Shown: piece by piece, positions 7,402-14,180 of the stretch | How positions within the stretch are numbered: position 1 is the first letter of the stretch | Layout of the letters: each line of letters opens with the position of its first letter | Source of the DNA: Nitrospirota bacterium | GTDB taxonomy: Bacteria > Nitrospirota_A > Leptospirillia > Leptospirillales > Leptospirillaceae | Length of the DNA stretch: 17,237 nucleotides | NCBI GenBank assembly: GCA_021795275.1 | Contig: JAJYPO010000024.1 | Location: forward strand, 1 to 17,237 | Direction of reading: 5' to 3' | The notes under the pieces: generated by a model | Told to the model about the DNA's origin: nothing | The model's database searches: none | The model's input: the letters and a program-made list of their open reading frames with translations, nothing else | Made by a program: the position numbers and the translations under genes

Positions 7402-7842
7402 TCAAATCAGAAGGGGGGCATTGACCTGCAGGTGGAGAGATTTCGAAGGGAAAGGCGGATCTGACAGGGGGGAACGGATCGGGGGAGTTCCTCCGGAAAG
7501 TGCGGCGAACACTGAAAAGAGAGGGGAGAACGCCGGCGGGGGCACCCGAAGGATCCGGAGAGGTGTTTCCGCCTGACGGTGATCGGAAAGGAGACACAAG
7601 TCGCAAAGCGAAGTCCGGCAGAACGCGGCCTTCGCCACGTGTCCGCAACAGGGAAGGGTTCCCTTCATGCCCTTCATGGGACAGGCTCGGGGGATCATTC
7701 CGGCTTTTGTCTGGACCGCTCTTTCGGTGGAAAGAGCAGTCTTGGCGTTGACCGATTGCGGAACTCCCGGAAGGAGACAGAGCAACCCGGCAAAAAAAAG
7801 AATGAGAAAGGAATCGAGCCTGAACATTCCATGAACTTTCAT
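7402..7842 (-). CDS. Cys-rich exported protein leading the copper operon
   Basis: 146 residues; I cannot assign a firm family. A clear signal peptide (about 1-33, LILFFAGLLCLLPGVPQSVNA) is followed by a Cys/Met-rich segment: ACPMKGM (C54), LPCCGHVAKAAFC (C65, C66, C75) and SLCDLC (C80, C83). The C-terminal half is Pro/Ser-rich and ends LHLQVNAPLLI. This layout resembles the small Cys-rich exported proteins found first in many copper/heavy-metal operons (CopL-type or DUF2946-like), so a periplasmic metal-binding or regulatory role is inferred. No Shine-Dalgarno precedes the ATG at 842 bases past 7000 (7842); instead the -10 box ends six bases before it, so the transcript may begin at the ATG. 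An ATG six codons in is an alternative start. The gene ends 81 bases before cusC. Confidence 0.6.
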   Translation of the reverse strand: MKVHGMFRLDSFLILFFAGLLCLLPGVPQSVNAKTALSTERAVQTKAGMIPRACPMKGMKGTLPCCGHVAKAAFCRTSLCDLCLLSDHRQAETPLRILRVPPPAFSPLFSVFAALSGGTPPIRSPLSDPPFPSKSLHLQVNAPLLI

Positions 7843-7848
7843 GGTTCT

Positions 7849-7878
7849 ATTTTAGGGTCGGGTTTTTATCGCAGTCAA
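7849..7878 (-). promoter_or_regulatory. Strong promoter of the copper operon, leaderless arrangement
   Basis: On the minus strand TTGACT (7873-7878) and TAAAAT (7849-7854) each match 5 of 6 consensus bases, with an 18-base spacer. Only six bases separate the -10 box from the ATG at 7842, so transcription should start at or next to the A of the ATG. I see no CueR-type dyad in the spacer and no CopY core. It presumably drives the whole minus-strand copper operon. Confidence 0.65.
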
Positions 7879-8279
7879 GCCCAACGTATCGACTCAGCCA
7901 CTCCGCTTCCCTGACCCTGTTCAACCCTCATTCCGACCTCTTGCGCGCCTTGCCCCCCCTTCCGGGCTCCCGAAAAAGAATCGTTGTCGTACCTCCCTGG
8001 CCGCCTTGGGATGAGTCAGCACCCAAATATTGAATTTCTGAGTGGTCTATCCGGTTTCTCGTTGGGTTCCCCCCGAAATCTATGCTAGGATTTCTAGTGT
8101 CATCGCGATTCTTTCTCCCGCAGAAGGAACCACGTCAGCCACCCCGCCGTAAACGGCAGAGAGTGAAAGATGATTCGGAAATCTCGGGTTGACAATACAG
8201 TATTCGGGTTCCGGACGGTGGTTCCGTCCGTATCAACGGGCCGGCCGAAATGAATATCCACTCTGACAGAAAGGAGAAG

Positions 8280-8321
8280 GCGCATTCCTTCTCGGCGTAA
8301 ACGTCGAAGTTTCCAATGCGC
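8280..8321 (+). promoter_or_regulatory. Stem-loop in the peroxidase leader
   Basis: GCGCATT (8280-8286) pairs with AATGCGC (8315-8321), closing a 28-base loop in which GGCG-TAAA-CGTC can form a small inner stem. It ends eight bases before the ATG at 8330. AAAGGAG lies before the stem (about 8270-8276), too far from the ATG unless the stem folds and brings it close. This suggests structure-assisted or structure-controlled initiation. Confidence 0.4.
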
Positions 8322-8329
8322 GCCTAAGG

Positions 8330-9322
8330 ATGAAACTCTCCCATATCGTGCCATTATTGTCCGTGATTTTTTCAGTGTCTCTGGCGCAGGCGCAACCTCT
8401 TGTGCCCCTCCCCCCGTCCCCTCCCGTTCCTCTTTCGAATCTTGAAACCCCGGCCAAGGTCGCTCTGGGAAAGAAGCTGTTCTTCGATCCGAAGTTGTCC
8501 GTGAACGGCTCCATCAGCTGCGCCTTCTGCCACATGCCGAAGGCGGGGTTCGCCGATCCACGGCCCGTTTCCCTCGGGGTCGGAGGCAAGAGGGGCGGAC
8601 GCAACGCGCCTCCGGTCCTGAACGCAGCATTTCTGAATCTCCAGTTCTGGGACGGACGGGCCGGAAGCCTTGAGGAGCAAGCCATCGGGCCCCTGACCAA
8701 TCCCGTCGAGATGGAAAACCCCTCCAACCAGAGCGTGGTGGACCGTCTCCGGAAAATTCCGGCCTATCGGCATTCCTTCCGGGAGGTCTTCGGCGGATCG
8801 GTCTCCATAGACCGCATCGCGGAGGCGATCGCCGCCTACGAGCGGACCCTGGTCACGCCGAACACGCCCTATGATCGCTTTCTGATGGGCGAGGCGAAGG
8901 CCCTTTCTCCCTCGCAAAAACGGGGGTTCGCGCTCTTCAGGGGCAAAGGCCGCTGCGTCCTGTGCCATTCGGGGGCCCTGCTCTCCGATCAGGCCTACCA
9001 TAATCTCGGCGTCCCCCAGACAGGAACACTGCCGGTCGATGTCGGCCGGTATGCGGTGACCCACGATCCCCTGGACAAAGGGAAGTTCCGGACCCCCCCG
9101 CTCCGGAACGTGGCGCTGACGGCCCCCTACATGCATGACGGAACCTTCCGGACACTTGCACAGGTGGTTGACTTCTACGACCGGGGCGGCGGAAAATCCC
9201 GCTTTGCCACGAAAGATGCCCTGCTGGTTCCTCTTCACCTGAAAGCTTCCGAGAAAAGGGACCTCGTGGCCTTTCTCAGGGCTTTGTCCGGAGAGACGAA
9301 GAAAGAGATGAGCCAGCCCTGA
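8330..9322 (+). CDS. Di-heme cytochrome c peroxidase (CcpA/MauG family)
   Basis: 330 residues, typical for the family. A signal peptide (1-22, ending AQA) exports it to the periplasm. Two CxxCH haem-binding motifs are present: C64-x2-C67-H68 (CAFCH) and C209-x2-C212-H213 (CVLCH). FWDGRAGSLEEQAIGPLTNPVEM (about 106-128) and the PYMHDGTF motif with M268, a candidate distal ligand of the high-potential haem, are family hallmarks. Such enzymes reduce H2O2 to water with electrons from periplasmic cytochromes; MauG-like members instead oxidise protein residues. The Met ligand favours peroxidase. The ATG has only AAGG immediately next to it, so initiation looks weak or structure-dependent. It is divergent from the copper operon, and a strong hairpin follows it, so it is probably monocistronic. 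Confidence 0.92.
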   Translation: MKLSHIVPLLSVIFSVSLAQAQPLVPLPPSPPVPLSNLETPAKVALGKKLFFDPKLSVNGSISCAFCHMPKAGFADPRPVSLGVGGKRGGRNAPPVLNAAFLNLQFWDGRAGSLEEQAIGPLTNPVEMENPSNQSVVDRLRKIPAYRHSFREVFGGSVSIDRIAEAIAAYERTLVTPNTPYDRFLMGEAKALSPSQKRGFALFRGKGRCVLCHSGALLSDQAYHNLGVPQTGTLPVDVGRYAVTHDPLDKGKFRTPPLRNVALTAPYMHDGTFRTLAQVVDFYDRGGGKSRFATKDALLVPLHLKASEKRDLVAFLRALSGETKKEMSQP

Positions 9323-9330
9323 TACCATCA

Positions 9331-9360
9331 GGGAGGGAGGCGAATCGACGCCTTCCTTCC
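9331..9360 (+). terminator. 12-bp hairpin after the peroxidase gene
   Basis: GGGAGGGAGGCG (9331-9342) and CGCCTTCCTTCC (9349-9360) pair over 12 bp, including two G-U pairs, around the loop AATCGA. It begins nine bases after the peroxidase stop. No U-tract follows, so it may protect the mRNA 3' end or terminate inefficiently. It also locks up a Shine-Dalgarno-like GGGAGGGAGG. Confidence 0.5.
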
Positions 9361-9528
9361 ACAAACGACGCGCCGAGGTTTGCCATCAATATCCTTCAGG
9401 TAATCAGTCCTGTCAGGCTTTTTCATTATTTCCGGGACCTGGGGCAGATCGTTCTCACCAGCCTTTACGATCTCATTCGCCTCGTCCTGACCCGGCGGCT
9501 GATTCTGCACAGCTTCCTTCAACCCATC

Positions 9529-10164
9529 GTGGCTGCGGGATCTTCGGCCCTCCCCATCATTACCATCGTCGCGCTTCTAGTGGGAGCCGGAATCGTCGCG
9601 GAGACTGGGATCGAGCTTCCCCGACTTGGGATCCAGAACCTCATGGGACCCATCGTCCTTCATGTCATTTTCGGGATCGTCGGCCCCTTCGCGACCGCGC
9701 TCATCGTCATCGCCCGCTCGACATCCGGACTGGCGGTCGAGATCGGGAACATGCGCGTCGCAGGAGAACTCGATACGATCGAGATGCTGGGAGTCAACCT
9801 GTCCAATTTCCTCGTGACCCCCCGTCTCGTTGGCATCGTCGTGTCCAATGTGGCCCTGACCTTTTACTTCGGGCTGATCGCGATGGGGGGAGGGTTCGCC
9901 ATGGCCCTGATGGGCCTTTCGATGCCGATCGCCACGCTCGCCCGGATGATCGAGACCAGCATCAAGCTCTCCGACCTCGTTCTCCCCGTTCTCGAAGGCC
10001 TCGCCTACGGGACGATCATCGCCTCCGTCAGCGTCTATCACGGATTGCGGGTGAAAAACTCTCCGGTCGAGGTTCCCCGGGAGACGACCCTGGCTCTCGT
10101 CAGTTCCTTGTCCCTGTGTGTGGTGATGCTCAGCATCTATCTCATCTTTTCTGCGCTGGCCTGA
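9529..10164 (+). CDS. MlaE-like permease of a lipid ABC transporter
   Basis: The stretch from the first usable start (GTG 9529) gives 211 residues with the MlaE/YrbE permease fold: SALPIITIVALLVGAGIVAE, MGPIVLHVIFGIVGPFATALIVIARSTSGLAVEIGNMRVAGELDTIEMLGV (the conserved coupling segment), and several TM helices. MlaE normally has about 250 residues, and the frame is open and clearly MlaE-like upstream: ISPVRLFHYFRDLGQIVLTSLYDL and onward to 9529, some 48 codons. No ATG, GTG or TTG occurs in frame there. ATC at 9385, with GAGG six bases before it, sits where the start should be. GTG 9529 has no Shine-Dalgarno and would remove the N-terminal helix. The protein forms the inner-membrane channel that works with MlaF and MlaD in phospholipid movement. 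It leads a tight operon. Confidence 0.85.
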   Translation: MAAGSSALPIITIVALLVGAGIVAETGIELPRLGIQNLMGPIVLHVIFGIVGPFATALIVIARSTSGLAVEIGNMRVAGELDTIEMLGVNLSNFLVTPRLVGIVVSNVALTFYFGLIAMGGGFAMALMGLSMPIATLARMIETSIKLSDLVLPVLEGLAYGTIIASVSVYHGLRVKNSPVEVPRETTLALVSSLSLCVVMLSIYLIFSALA

Positions 10165-10186
10165 CCAGCGAGAGGAGCGGTGTTTT

Positions 10187-10861
10187 TTGGAAACATTGCT
10201 TGACTTCCAGGATGCCAGAATCGGCTACGAGGCGGAGCGCCCCCTTTTTCCTGCTCTCAACCTCCGGATCTCCCGCGGGGACAACGTCCTCATTTCGGGT
10301 TCCTGCGGGATCGGGAAATCGGCCATCGTCAAGACAATCCTGGGTCTTCTCACGCTCTGGGAAGGGGAGTACACCGCCTTCGGGCGCGACATGACCGTAC
10401 CTTCCGCCCCCCTGCTCTCGTATGTCCGGAAAAAGATCGGCGTTCTTCCGGACAGGGGGGTGCTTCTCCAGCATCTGACGGTCTTCCAGAACATCGCCCT
10501 GCCCCTCCGGTTCGGACATTTCGAGTCCCTGGAGCGGGTAACGGCGCTTCTCGACCCGTTTCTGGAGGAGTTTCGCCTCGGGGACATCCTCAACCTCTAC
10601 CCGTCTTCCCTGAACCTAGACCAGATCAAGAAGGTCGGATTCGTCCGGTCTCTGATCAACAACCCGGACCTCCTGATTCTCGACGATCCCTTCGAGGGGC
10701 TCGACGACGAAGGGGTGGCGACATTCTGGAATCGGCTCGCCCGGATCGAATCGGAGAAAGAAATAACCGTTCTCGCGCTGACAAGAAAGAGCATGGACCA
10801 ACAATCCTTTTTCAGCCATCGCTATCGTCTGACGACCGATGGCGTTCACGAGGCCGAATGA
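10187..10861 (+). CDS. MlaF-like ABC ATPase with degenerate catalytic motifs
   Basis: 224 residues from TTG 10187 (GAGGAG nine bases upstream), shorter than typical MlaF (about 265). Walker A is intact: GSCGIGKS (38-45, K44). Other motifs are altered when aligned to MlaF. In the Q-loop, LFQSG becomes LPDRG, so Gln is Asp89. The signature LSGGQ/M becomes LNLDQ (142-146). Walker B ends LLILDD, so the catalytic Glu is Asp167. In the H-loop, the TH pair becomes TR, so His is Arg200. The D-loop region (GLDD) is kept. The domain may bind ATP yet hydrolyse it poorly, or use an unusual mechanism. It lies 22 bases after mlaE and overlaps mlaD by 4 bases, so it is surely the partner subunit. The reading frame is undamaged, which argues against a simple pseudogene. 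Confidence 0.85.
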   Translation: METLLDFQDARIGYEAERPLFPALNLRISRGDNVLISGSCGIGKSAIVKTILGLLTLWEGEYTAFGRDMTVPSAPLLSYVRKKIGVLPDRGVLLQHLTVFQNIALPLRFGHFESLERVTALLDPFLEEFRLGDILNLYPSSLNLDQIKKVGFVRSLINNPDLLILDDPFEGLDDEGVATFWNRLARIESEKEITVLALTRKSMDQQSFFSHRYRLTTDGVHEAE

Positions 10862-11769
10862 AACTTCACTATGTGCACCGGGCAGGGGAAAAAAGAATAG
10901 AACAGCTGGCGGGACTTTTTCTTCTGGTTCCACTCGTCGGCTTCATCTTCGGTCTTTACGAGATCGCCGTGCACCAGCACGTCTTCGACCGGCGCTTCCA
11001 TCTCTACACCATCCTGGACCAGTCCTACGGAATCGTTCCGGGAACCCCGGTGAGGCTCGCTGGTCTCGATGTCGGAGAGGTGGACAGGCTGGATTTCACA
11101 AAGCTGAACCAGATCAAGGTATCGATGAAAGTCCTCAGAAAATACCAGGAGATGATCCGCAAGGACTCCTTCGTCACCATCAAGAAGTCCGGAATCATCT
11201 CCGGCGACGTCTCCCTCCGGATCAGCATCGGAACGCCCTGGCTTCCCGAAGTGAAGAACAATACCCGTCTCCGGGCGGAACCCCCGCTGACCATGGAGCA
11301 GATCATGGCAAAACTGAACCCGACGATCATCGATCTCCAGAGAATCGTCCGGAACATCGCCGATCTCTCGAGCTCGATCGATCGCGGAAAAGGCACGGTC
11401 GGTGCCATCCTCAAAAAGCAGGAGATTTACGACGAACTCCAGGGGACGGCGGTCAACATCCGCAAGACCTCCGAAAACATCAAGGTGATGGCCGGCGATC
11501 TACCCCATCTCGTCACGCAGCTGCAGTCGATCGTCGACGACATCAAGAAGGCCACTCCGGCCCTTCCTGAAATCACCGGCAAGACGACCACGATCCTCTC
11601 GACCACCGGGGAGACGCTCGATACGACGCAGTCGATCCTGAACGGGATCAAGCAGAGCTGGCCGGTCCGGAATCTCATCTCTCCCCCTCCCCCTCCCCTT
11701 CCGGCGCTGGGTCCTGTCGACCGGGGGGCGAGTCCGGTTCCCTCCCTTCCCGAAGGGGGTGGAAAATGA
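10858..11769 (+). CDS. MlaD-like MCE-domain protein
   Basis: 303 residues, longer than E. coli MlaD (about 180). One N-terminal TM helix (about 17-37) anchors it in the inner membrane. The MCE domain follows (about 46-125), with the hallmark GIVPGTPVRLAGLDVGEV and IISGDVSLRISIG. A long helical region (about 145-265) with little hydrophobic content resembles the coiled tail of larger MCE proteins, which can form a periplasmic tube. The C-terminus is proline-rich (PPPPPLP near 276-282). MCE proteins bind and channel phospholipids between membranes. The gene overlaps mlaF upstream (ATGA) and the TPR lipoprotein downstream (ATGA), showing translational coupling. Substrate and direction cannot be told from sequence. 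Confidence 0.9.
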   Translation: MKLHYVHRAGEKRIEQLAGLFLLVPLVGFIFGLYEIAVHQHVFDRRFHLYTILDQSYGIVPGTPVRLAGLDVGEVDRLDFTKLNQIKVSMKVLRKYQEMIRKDSFVTIKKSGIISGDVSLRISIGTPWLPEVKNNTRLRAEPPLTMEQIMAKLNPTIIDLQRIVRNIADLSSSIDRGKGTVGAILKKQEIYDELQGTAVNIRKTSENIKVMAGDLPHLVTQLQSIVDDIKKATPALPEITGKTTTILSTTGETLDTTQSILNGIKQSWPVRNLISPPPPPLPALGPVDRGASPVPSLPEGGGK

Positions 11770-12692
11770 AGTCCGGCGTCTGCAAGGCTGTGGGGGGAGG
11801 GCTCCTTGTCCTCGCACTTCTCTCCGGGTGCGCGGGAGCCCCCGTGGCCCATCCAAACAGGGTGAAGGCTCGGGAAAATCTCTCCGGGGCACAGCAACTT
11901 CTGATGCAGAACCATCCGGCCCAGGCGCTTTCATCCATCAGGAAAGCCCTGCGGATGCACCGCCTTTCCGACGACCTTCCGGGGACGATCGATGACATGA
12001 ACCGTCTGGCGAGCCTCTCTTTCTATCTCGGACGGGTCGACGCCTCCAGACAGTGGATCGACAGGGCCCTTCTCCTGGAAAGGGTGAGCGAATACCCCGG
12101 GAAGAGGGTTGAGACCTATATCCTGTCCGCGGAAATTGCCCCTCCGGGACAGGCCGGGGTATGGATCGAAGAGGCCCACCGCATCGCGGACGCCATGCCC
12201 TCCGGCTCCGGGGAAAAAGAGCGTCTCGAAGCCCGGCTCTTCCAGGTCGAAGGAATGAGGGCCTCGGCCCGAAAGGACTACCGGGGGGCGATACCCCTTT
12301 TCAGGAAAGCCCTGGCTCTCGACCATGGGAGAAAGGACCCCCTGTCTGTCGCCACCGACCATGCCAGCCTTGGCCGGAACTATTATCTTTCCGGAGACTA
12401 CAAGGAGGCTCTTCGCCACTTTGGAATGGCTCTTTCCGGAGATGAAAGGCTTCGAAACCATGCCGGGATCGCCTTTGACCTGGAAGGGATCTCTCTTGCA
12501 AAGGCAGGAATTGGGGACTATCGGGAGGCAGCCCGTACGATGATGGAAGCGTCCGGGGTTGAAATGGGGCTCGGCCGAATGGAGATGTCCCGGAGAGACG
12601 TGGCCTTCGTTCGGACCCTTTTCAAGAGCATACGGACACCTGAGTCCGGGCGCTTCCGGGAGATCCTTGGCCATTGGTTCGATGCCGATTAG
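11766..12692 (+). CDS. TPR lipoprotein of the Mla-type operon
   Basis: 308 residues. The signal peptide ends in the lipobox LLSGC with C22 as the lipidation site; the following AG favours the outer membrane in E. coli rules. The mature part is built of helix-turn-helix repeats with TPR consensus, clearest at about 164-190 (GMRASARKDYRGAIPLFRKALAL) and 201-225 (LGRNYYLSGDYKEALRHFGMAL), followed by 241-263 (ISLAKAGIGDYREAARTMM). Further upstream repeats are weaker. TPR proteins act as protein-binding scaffolds. No MlaC- or PqiC-like partner is present, so this lipoprotein may provide the periplasmic or outer-membrane contact for the MCE complex; that is inference from its 4-bp overlap with mlaD. 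Its stop is only nine bases from the convergent GGDEF-like gene. Confidence 0.85.
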   Translation: MKSGVCKAVGGGLLVLALLSGCAGAPVAHPNRVKARENLSGAQQLLMQNHPAQALSSIRKALRMHRLSDDLPGTIDDMNRLASLSFYLGRVDASRQWIDRALLLERVSEYPGKRVETYILSAEIAPPGQAGVWIEEAHRIADAMPSGSGEKERLEARLFQVEGMRASARKDYRGAIPLFRKALALDHGRKDPLSVATDHASLGRNYYLSGDYKEALRHFGMALSGDERLRNHAGIAFDLEGISLAKAGIGDYREAARTMMEASGVEMGLGRMEMSRRDVAFVRTLFKSIRTPESGRFREILGHWFDAD

Positions 12693-12701
12693 GCATCACC
12701 T

Positions 12702-14084
12702 TCAGGCGTGAAAAAAGGTTCCTTCAAAGTCGGTCCGCTCGGACAGACGCGCCTGGATCTGATCGAGAAAGGTATGGATCGAAGGGGCGGATTCGGGAGA
12801 ATAGGAGATCAGGATTCCCCGGTAATGGAGTCCCTTTTCAAGGTTTTCGGATTGCCCGTGGCGGGAGAGCTCCTTCGCGATGCGTCCCATGACGGCGCGG
12901 CCTTCGGTGGGTCCGGCCTCCAGAATCTGGATCATGAGGAGGTCTTCCTGAGGCCTCATGATCCAGTCGGTGGCTCTCAATATGGCAGCGATGCTTCCGG
13001 TGATCCGGCTCCACGCGCGCTCCAGGGGGCCCGTGCCATAATATCGTTCGACCTCCGGAAGATTGTCGATCTGGAGGGCGATCACGGAAAAGGGAACCCC
13101 GAGTCTCCGGGTCCGGCTCCACTCTTCCAGCAGCCGGTTCATTGTGGCCCGATAGTCCAGCGAACCCGAGGAATCACGGGTGGTGAGCGAAGCGTCCTCA
13201 CGTTCGCTTTCCTGGCGTGCGATCAACGCCTTGATCAGCGGCATCGACTCCTGGATCGATTCAGTCCAGGCATTCGGAGGGACACCCGATCCCATTTCAA
13301 GCAGAATCGCGCAAAATGCTCCCGAATCGACGACGAAGGGGAAAATCCAGCTTCCTTCCTTTTTTTGAAAAGGGGACAGGACACGCAGCGGAAGCCCCAT
13401 AATCTCGGCCGGAAAGAAGACGGCCGTGTTGAGAATCTGGAATTCGGGGCCGTTGCTGAACCCGCAGATCCGGAACTGGGCCTCTTTTTCATCGTACCGG
13501 AAAAGCGAAATCCGGCTGTTTCTCAATCCCGCTCCCAGGGCCTGACGAAGGGTGTCCAGGACGGTGTCCACCTTTCTCAAGGCTTTTTCCGGTAGAATAG
13601 CGGGAAGTTTTTCGATCTCATTCCTTTCTTTTTCGAGGATGCTTTGAAGGGAGGCCGGGGCCTTAGCCGGCCCCGGGACGCCTGATCCTCTTCCCGCCTC
13701 CTGCTCCCGGAGCTTCGCAAGCCCCTCCTCGAGCAATCGGTTCTGGCGTCTGAAGATGATGACGGAAGCCACAATTCCCCCAAGAAACAGGAGGGAGCTT
13801 CCAAGGACGAGAAAGGGATGAGCGCGGAGAGAGTGTTCCCAGAGGGGCATGGTGGAGGGTCGGGTGCCATTCTCCAGTCCCAGATCTTTTCGAAGAAATT
13901 CTTCTGAACGCCTGAGATCCTCGACGCTGACCAGCCTGCTTTCGGGAGCGCCCGAAAGAGAAGGTGCGGGACGCGGGTCGAATGGGGGTCCGGATCGGAG
14001 GCCACAAAGAATCGCCAGAAGAATGCCTCCAGCCAACAGAATCGGGCCGACTCGAATTTTTGACAACTCCGCTCCACCTTCCAT
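12702..14084 (-). CDS. Membrane GAF and degenerate GGDEF protein
   Basis: 460 residues from ATG 14084. Two TM helices (about 13-29 and 90-111) enclose a periplasmic loop of about 60 residues. A helical linker leads to a GAF-like domain (about 168-290) and then a GGDEF-fold domain (about 310-455): PFSVIALQIDNLPEVERYYGTGPLERAWSRI with D340 kept, and RATDWIMR. Where GGDEF should follow, the sequence is PQEDLL (378-383), so the active-site loop is lost and diguanylate cyclase activity is unlikely. It may be a receptor or scaffold that senses through GAF. Other in-frame ATGs at 14135, 14120 and 14114 could start it; none of these has a clear Shine-Dalgarno. The frame is open much further upstream, but that part is antisense to the cyclase and not credible. 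Confidence 0.78.
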   Translation of the reverse strand: MEGGAELSKIRVGPILLAGGILLAILCGLRSGPPFDPRPAPSLSGAPESRLVSVEDLRRSEEFLRKDLGLENGTRPSTMPLWEHSLRAHPFLVLGSSLLFLGGIVASVIIFRRQNRLLEEGLAKLREQEAGRGSGVPGPAKAPASLQSILEKERNEIEKLPAILPEKALRKVDTVLDTLRQALGAGLRNSRISLFRYDEKEAQFRICGFSNGPEFQILNTAVFFPAEIMGLPLRVLSPFQKKEGSWIFPFVVDSGAFCAILLEMGSGVPPNAWTESIQESMPLIKALIARQESEREDASLTTRDSSGSLDYRATMNRLLEEWSRTRRLGVPFSVIALQIDNLPEVERYYGTGPLERAWSRITGSIAAILRATDWIMRPQEDLLMIQILEAGPTEGRAVMGRIAKELSRHGQSENLEKGLHYRGILISYSPESAPSIHTFLDQIQARLSERTDFEGTFFHA

Positions 14085-14089
14085 AGAAT
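14060..14089 (+). promoter_or_regulatory. Sigma70-type promoter of the nucleotide cyclase
   Basis: TTGACA (14060-14065) is a perfect -35 box, followed after 18 bases by TAGAAT (14084-14089), 5 of 6 consensus. Transcription would start near 14096, leaving an untranslated leader of about 85 bases before TTG 14181. The promoter lies over the first codons of the divergent GGDEF-like gene. Confidence 0.6.
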
Positions 14090-14113
14090 GAACTGATTCT
14101 TTCCTTCGACTCA

Positions 14114-14162
14114 TCGGCATTTTGCCGAATTTCATGACCGATCGACGGAGCGCTCCCGGGAG
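14114..14162. promoter_or_regulatory. Clustered palindromes in the cyclase leader
   Basis: Three perfect inverted repeats lie between the promoter and the cyclase start: TCGGCA-TTT-TGCCGA (14114-14128), GGAGCGCTCC (14147-14156) and CTCCCGGGAG (14153-14162). The last two overlap and are mutually exclusive as hairpins. They could act as operators for the divergent pair or as leader RNA structure close to the Shine-Dalgarno at 14172. Confidence 0.4.
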
Positions 14163-14180
14163 TTGCCGGACGGAGAATTT

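Larger units (their letters stand above)
7843..8329. other. Divergent intergenic region without a gene
   Basis: About 490 bases between the copper operon and the peroxidase gene. I see no tRNA, no known riboswitch and no convincing protein gene; reading frames here are short or run into neighbours. It holds the copper operon promoter, an AATAC-A-GTATT palindrome (8194-8204) directly after TTGAC, a 7-bp hairpin CGGACGG/CCGTCCG (8212-8230), a GCCG-TAAA-CGGC mini-hairpin near 8148-8159 and a longer stem ending nine bases before the peroxidase ATG. TTGACA at 8189-8194 lacks a matching -10 box at the usual distance; a weak TTGGGT/TAGGAT pair lies near 8066-8095. The peroxidase promoter is therefore not settled. 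Confidence 0.6.

Noticed and set aside
8250..8300. A 16-codon leader-peptide frame (ATG to TAA) before the peroxidase
   Set aside because: No Shine-Dalgarno and no run of regulatory codons; could be chance.
8100..8354. An 84-codon minus-strand frame in the intergenic region
   Set aside because: It starts inside the peroxidase gene, has no ribosome-binding site and an atypical Arg-rich composition.
8372..9364. A 330-codon minus-strand frame
   Set aside because: It is antisense to the cytochrome peroxidase, which has signal peptide, two CxxCH motifs and family length.
12680..12725. Bidirectional terminator between the convergent genes
   Set aside because: TCAC/GTGA can pair weakly but the T-run lies on the wrong side for both strands.
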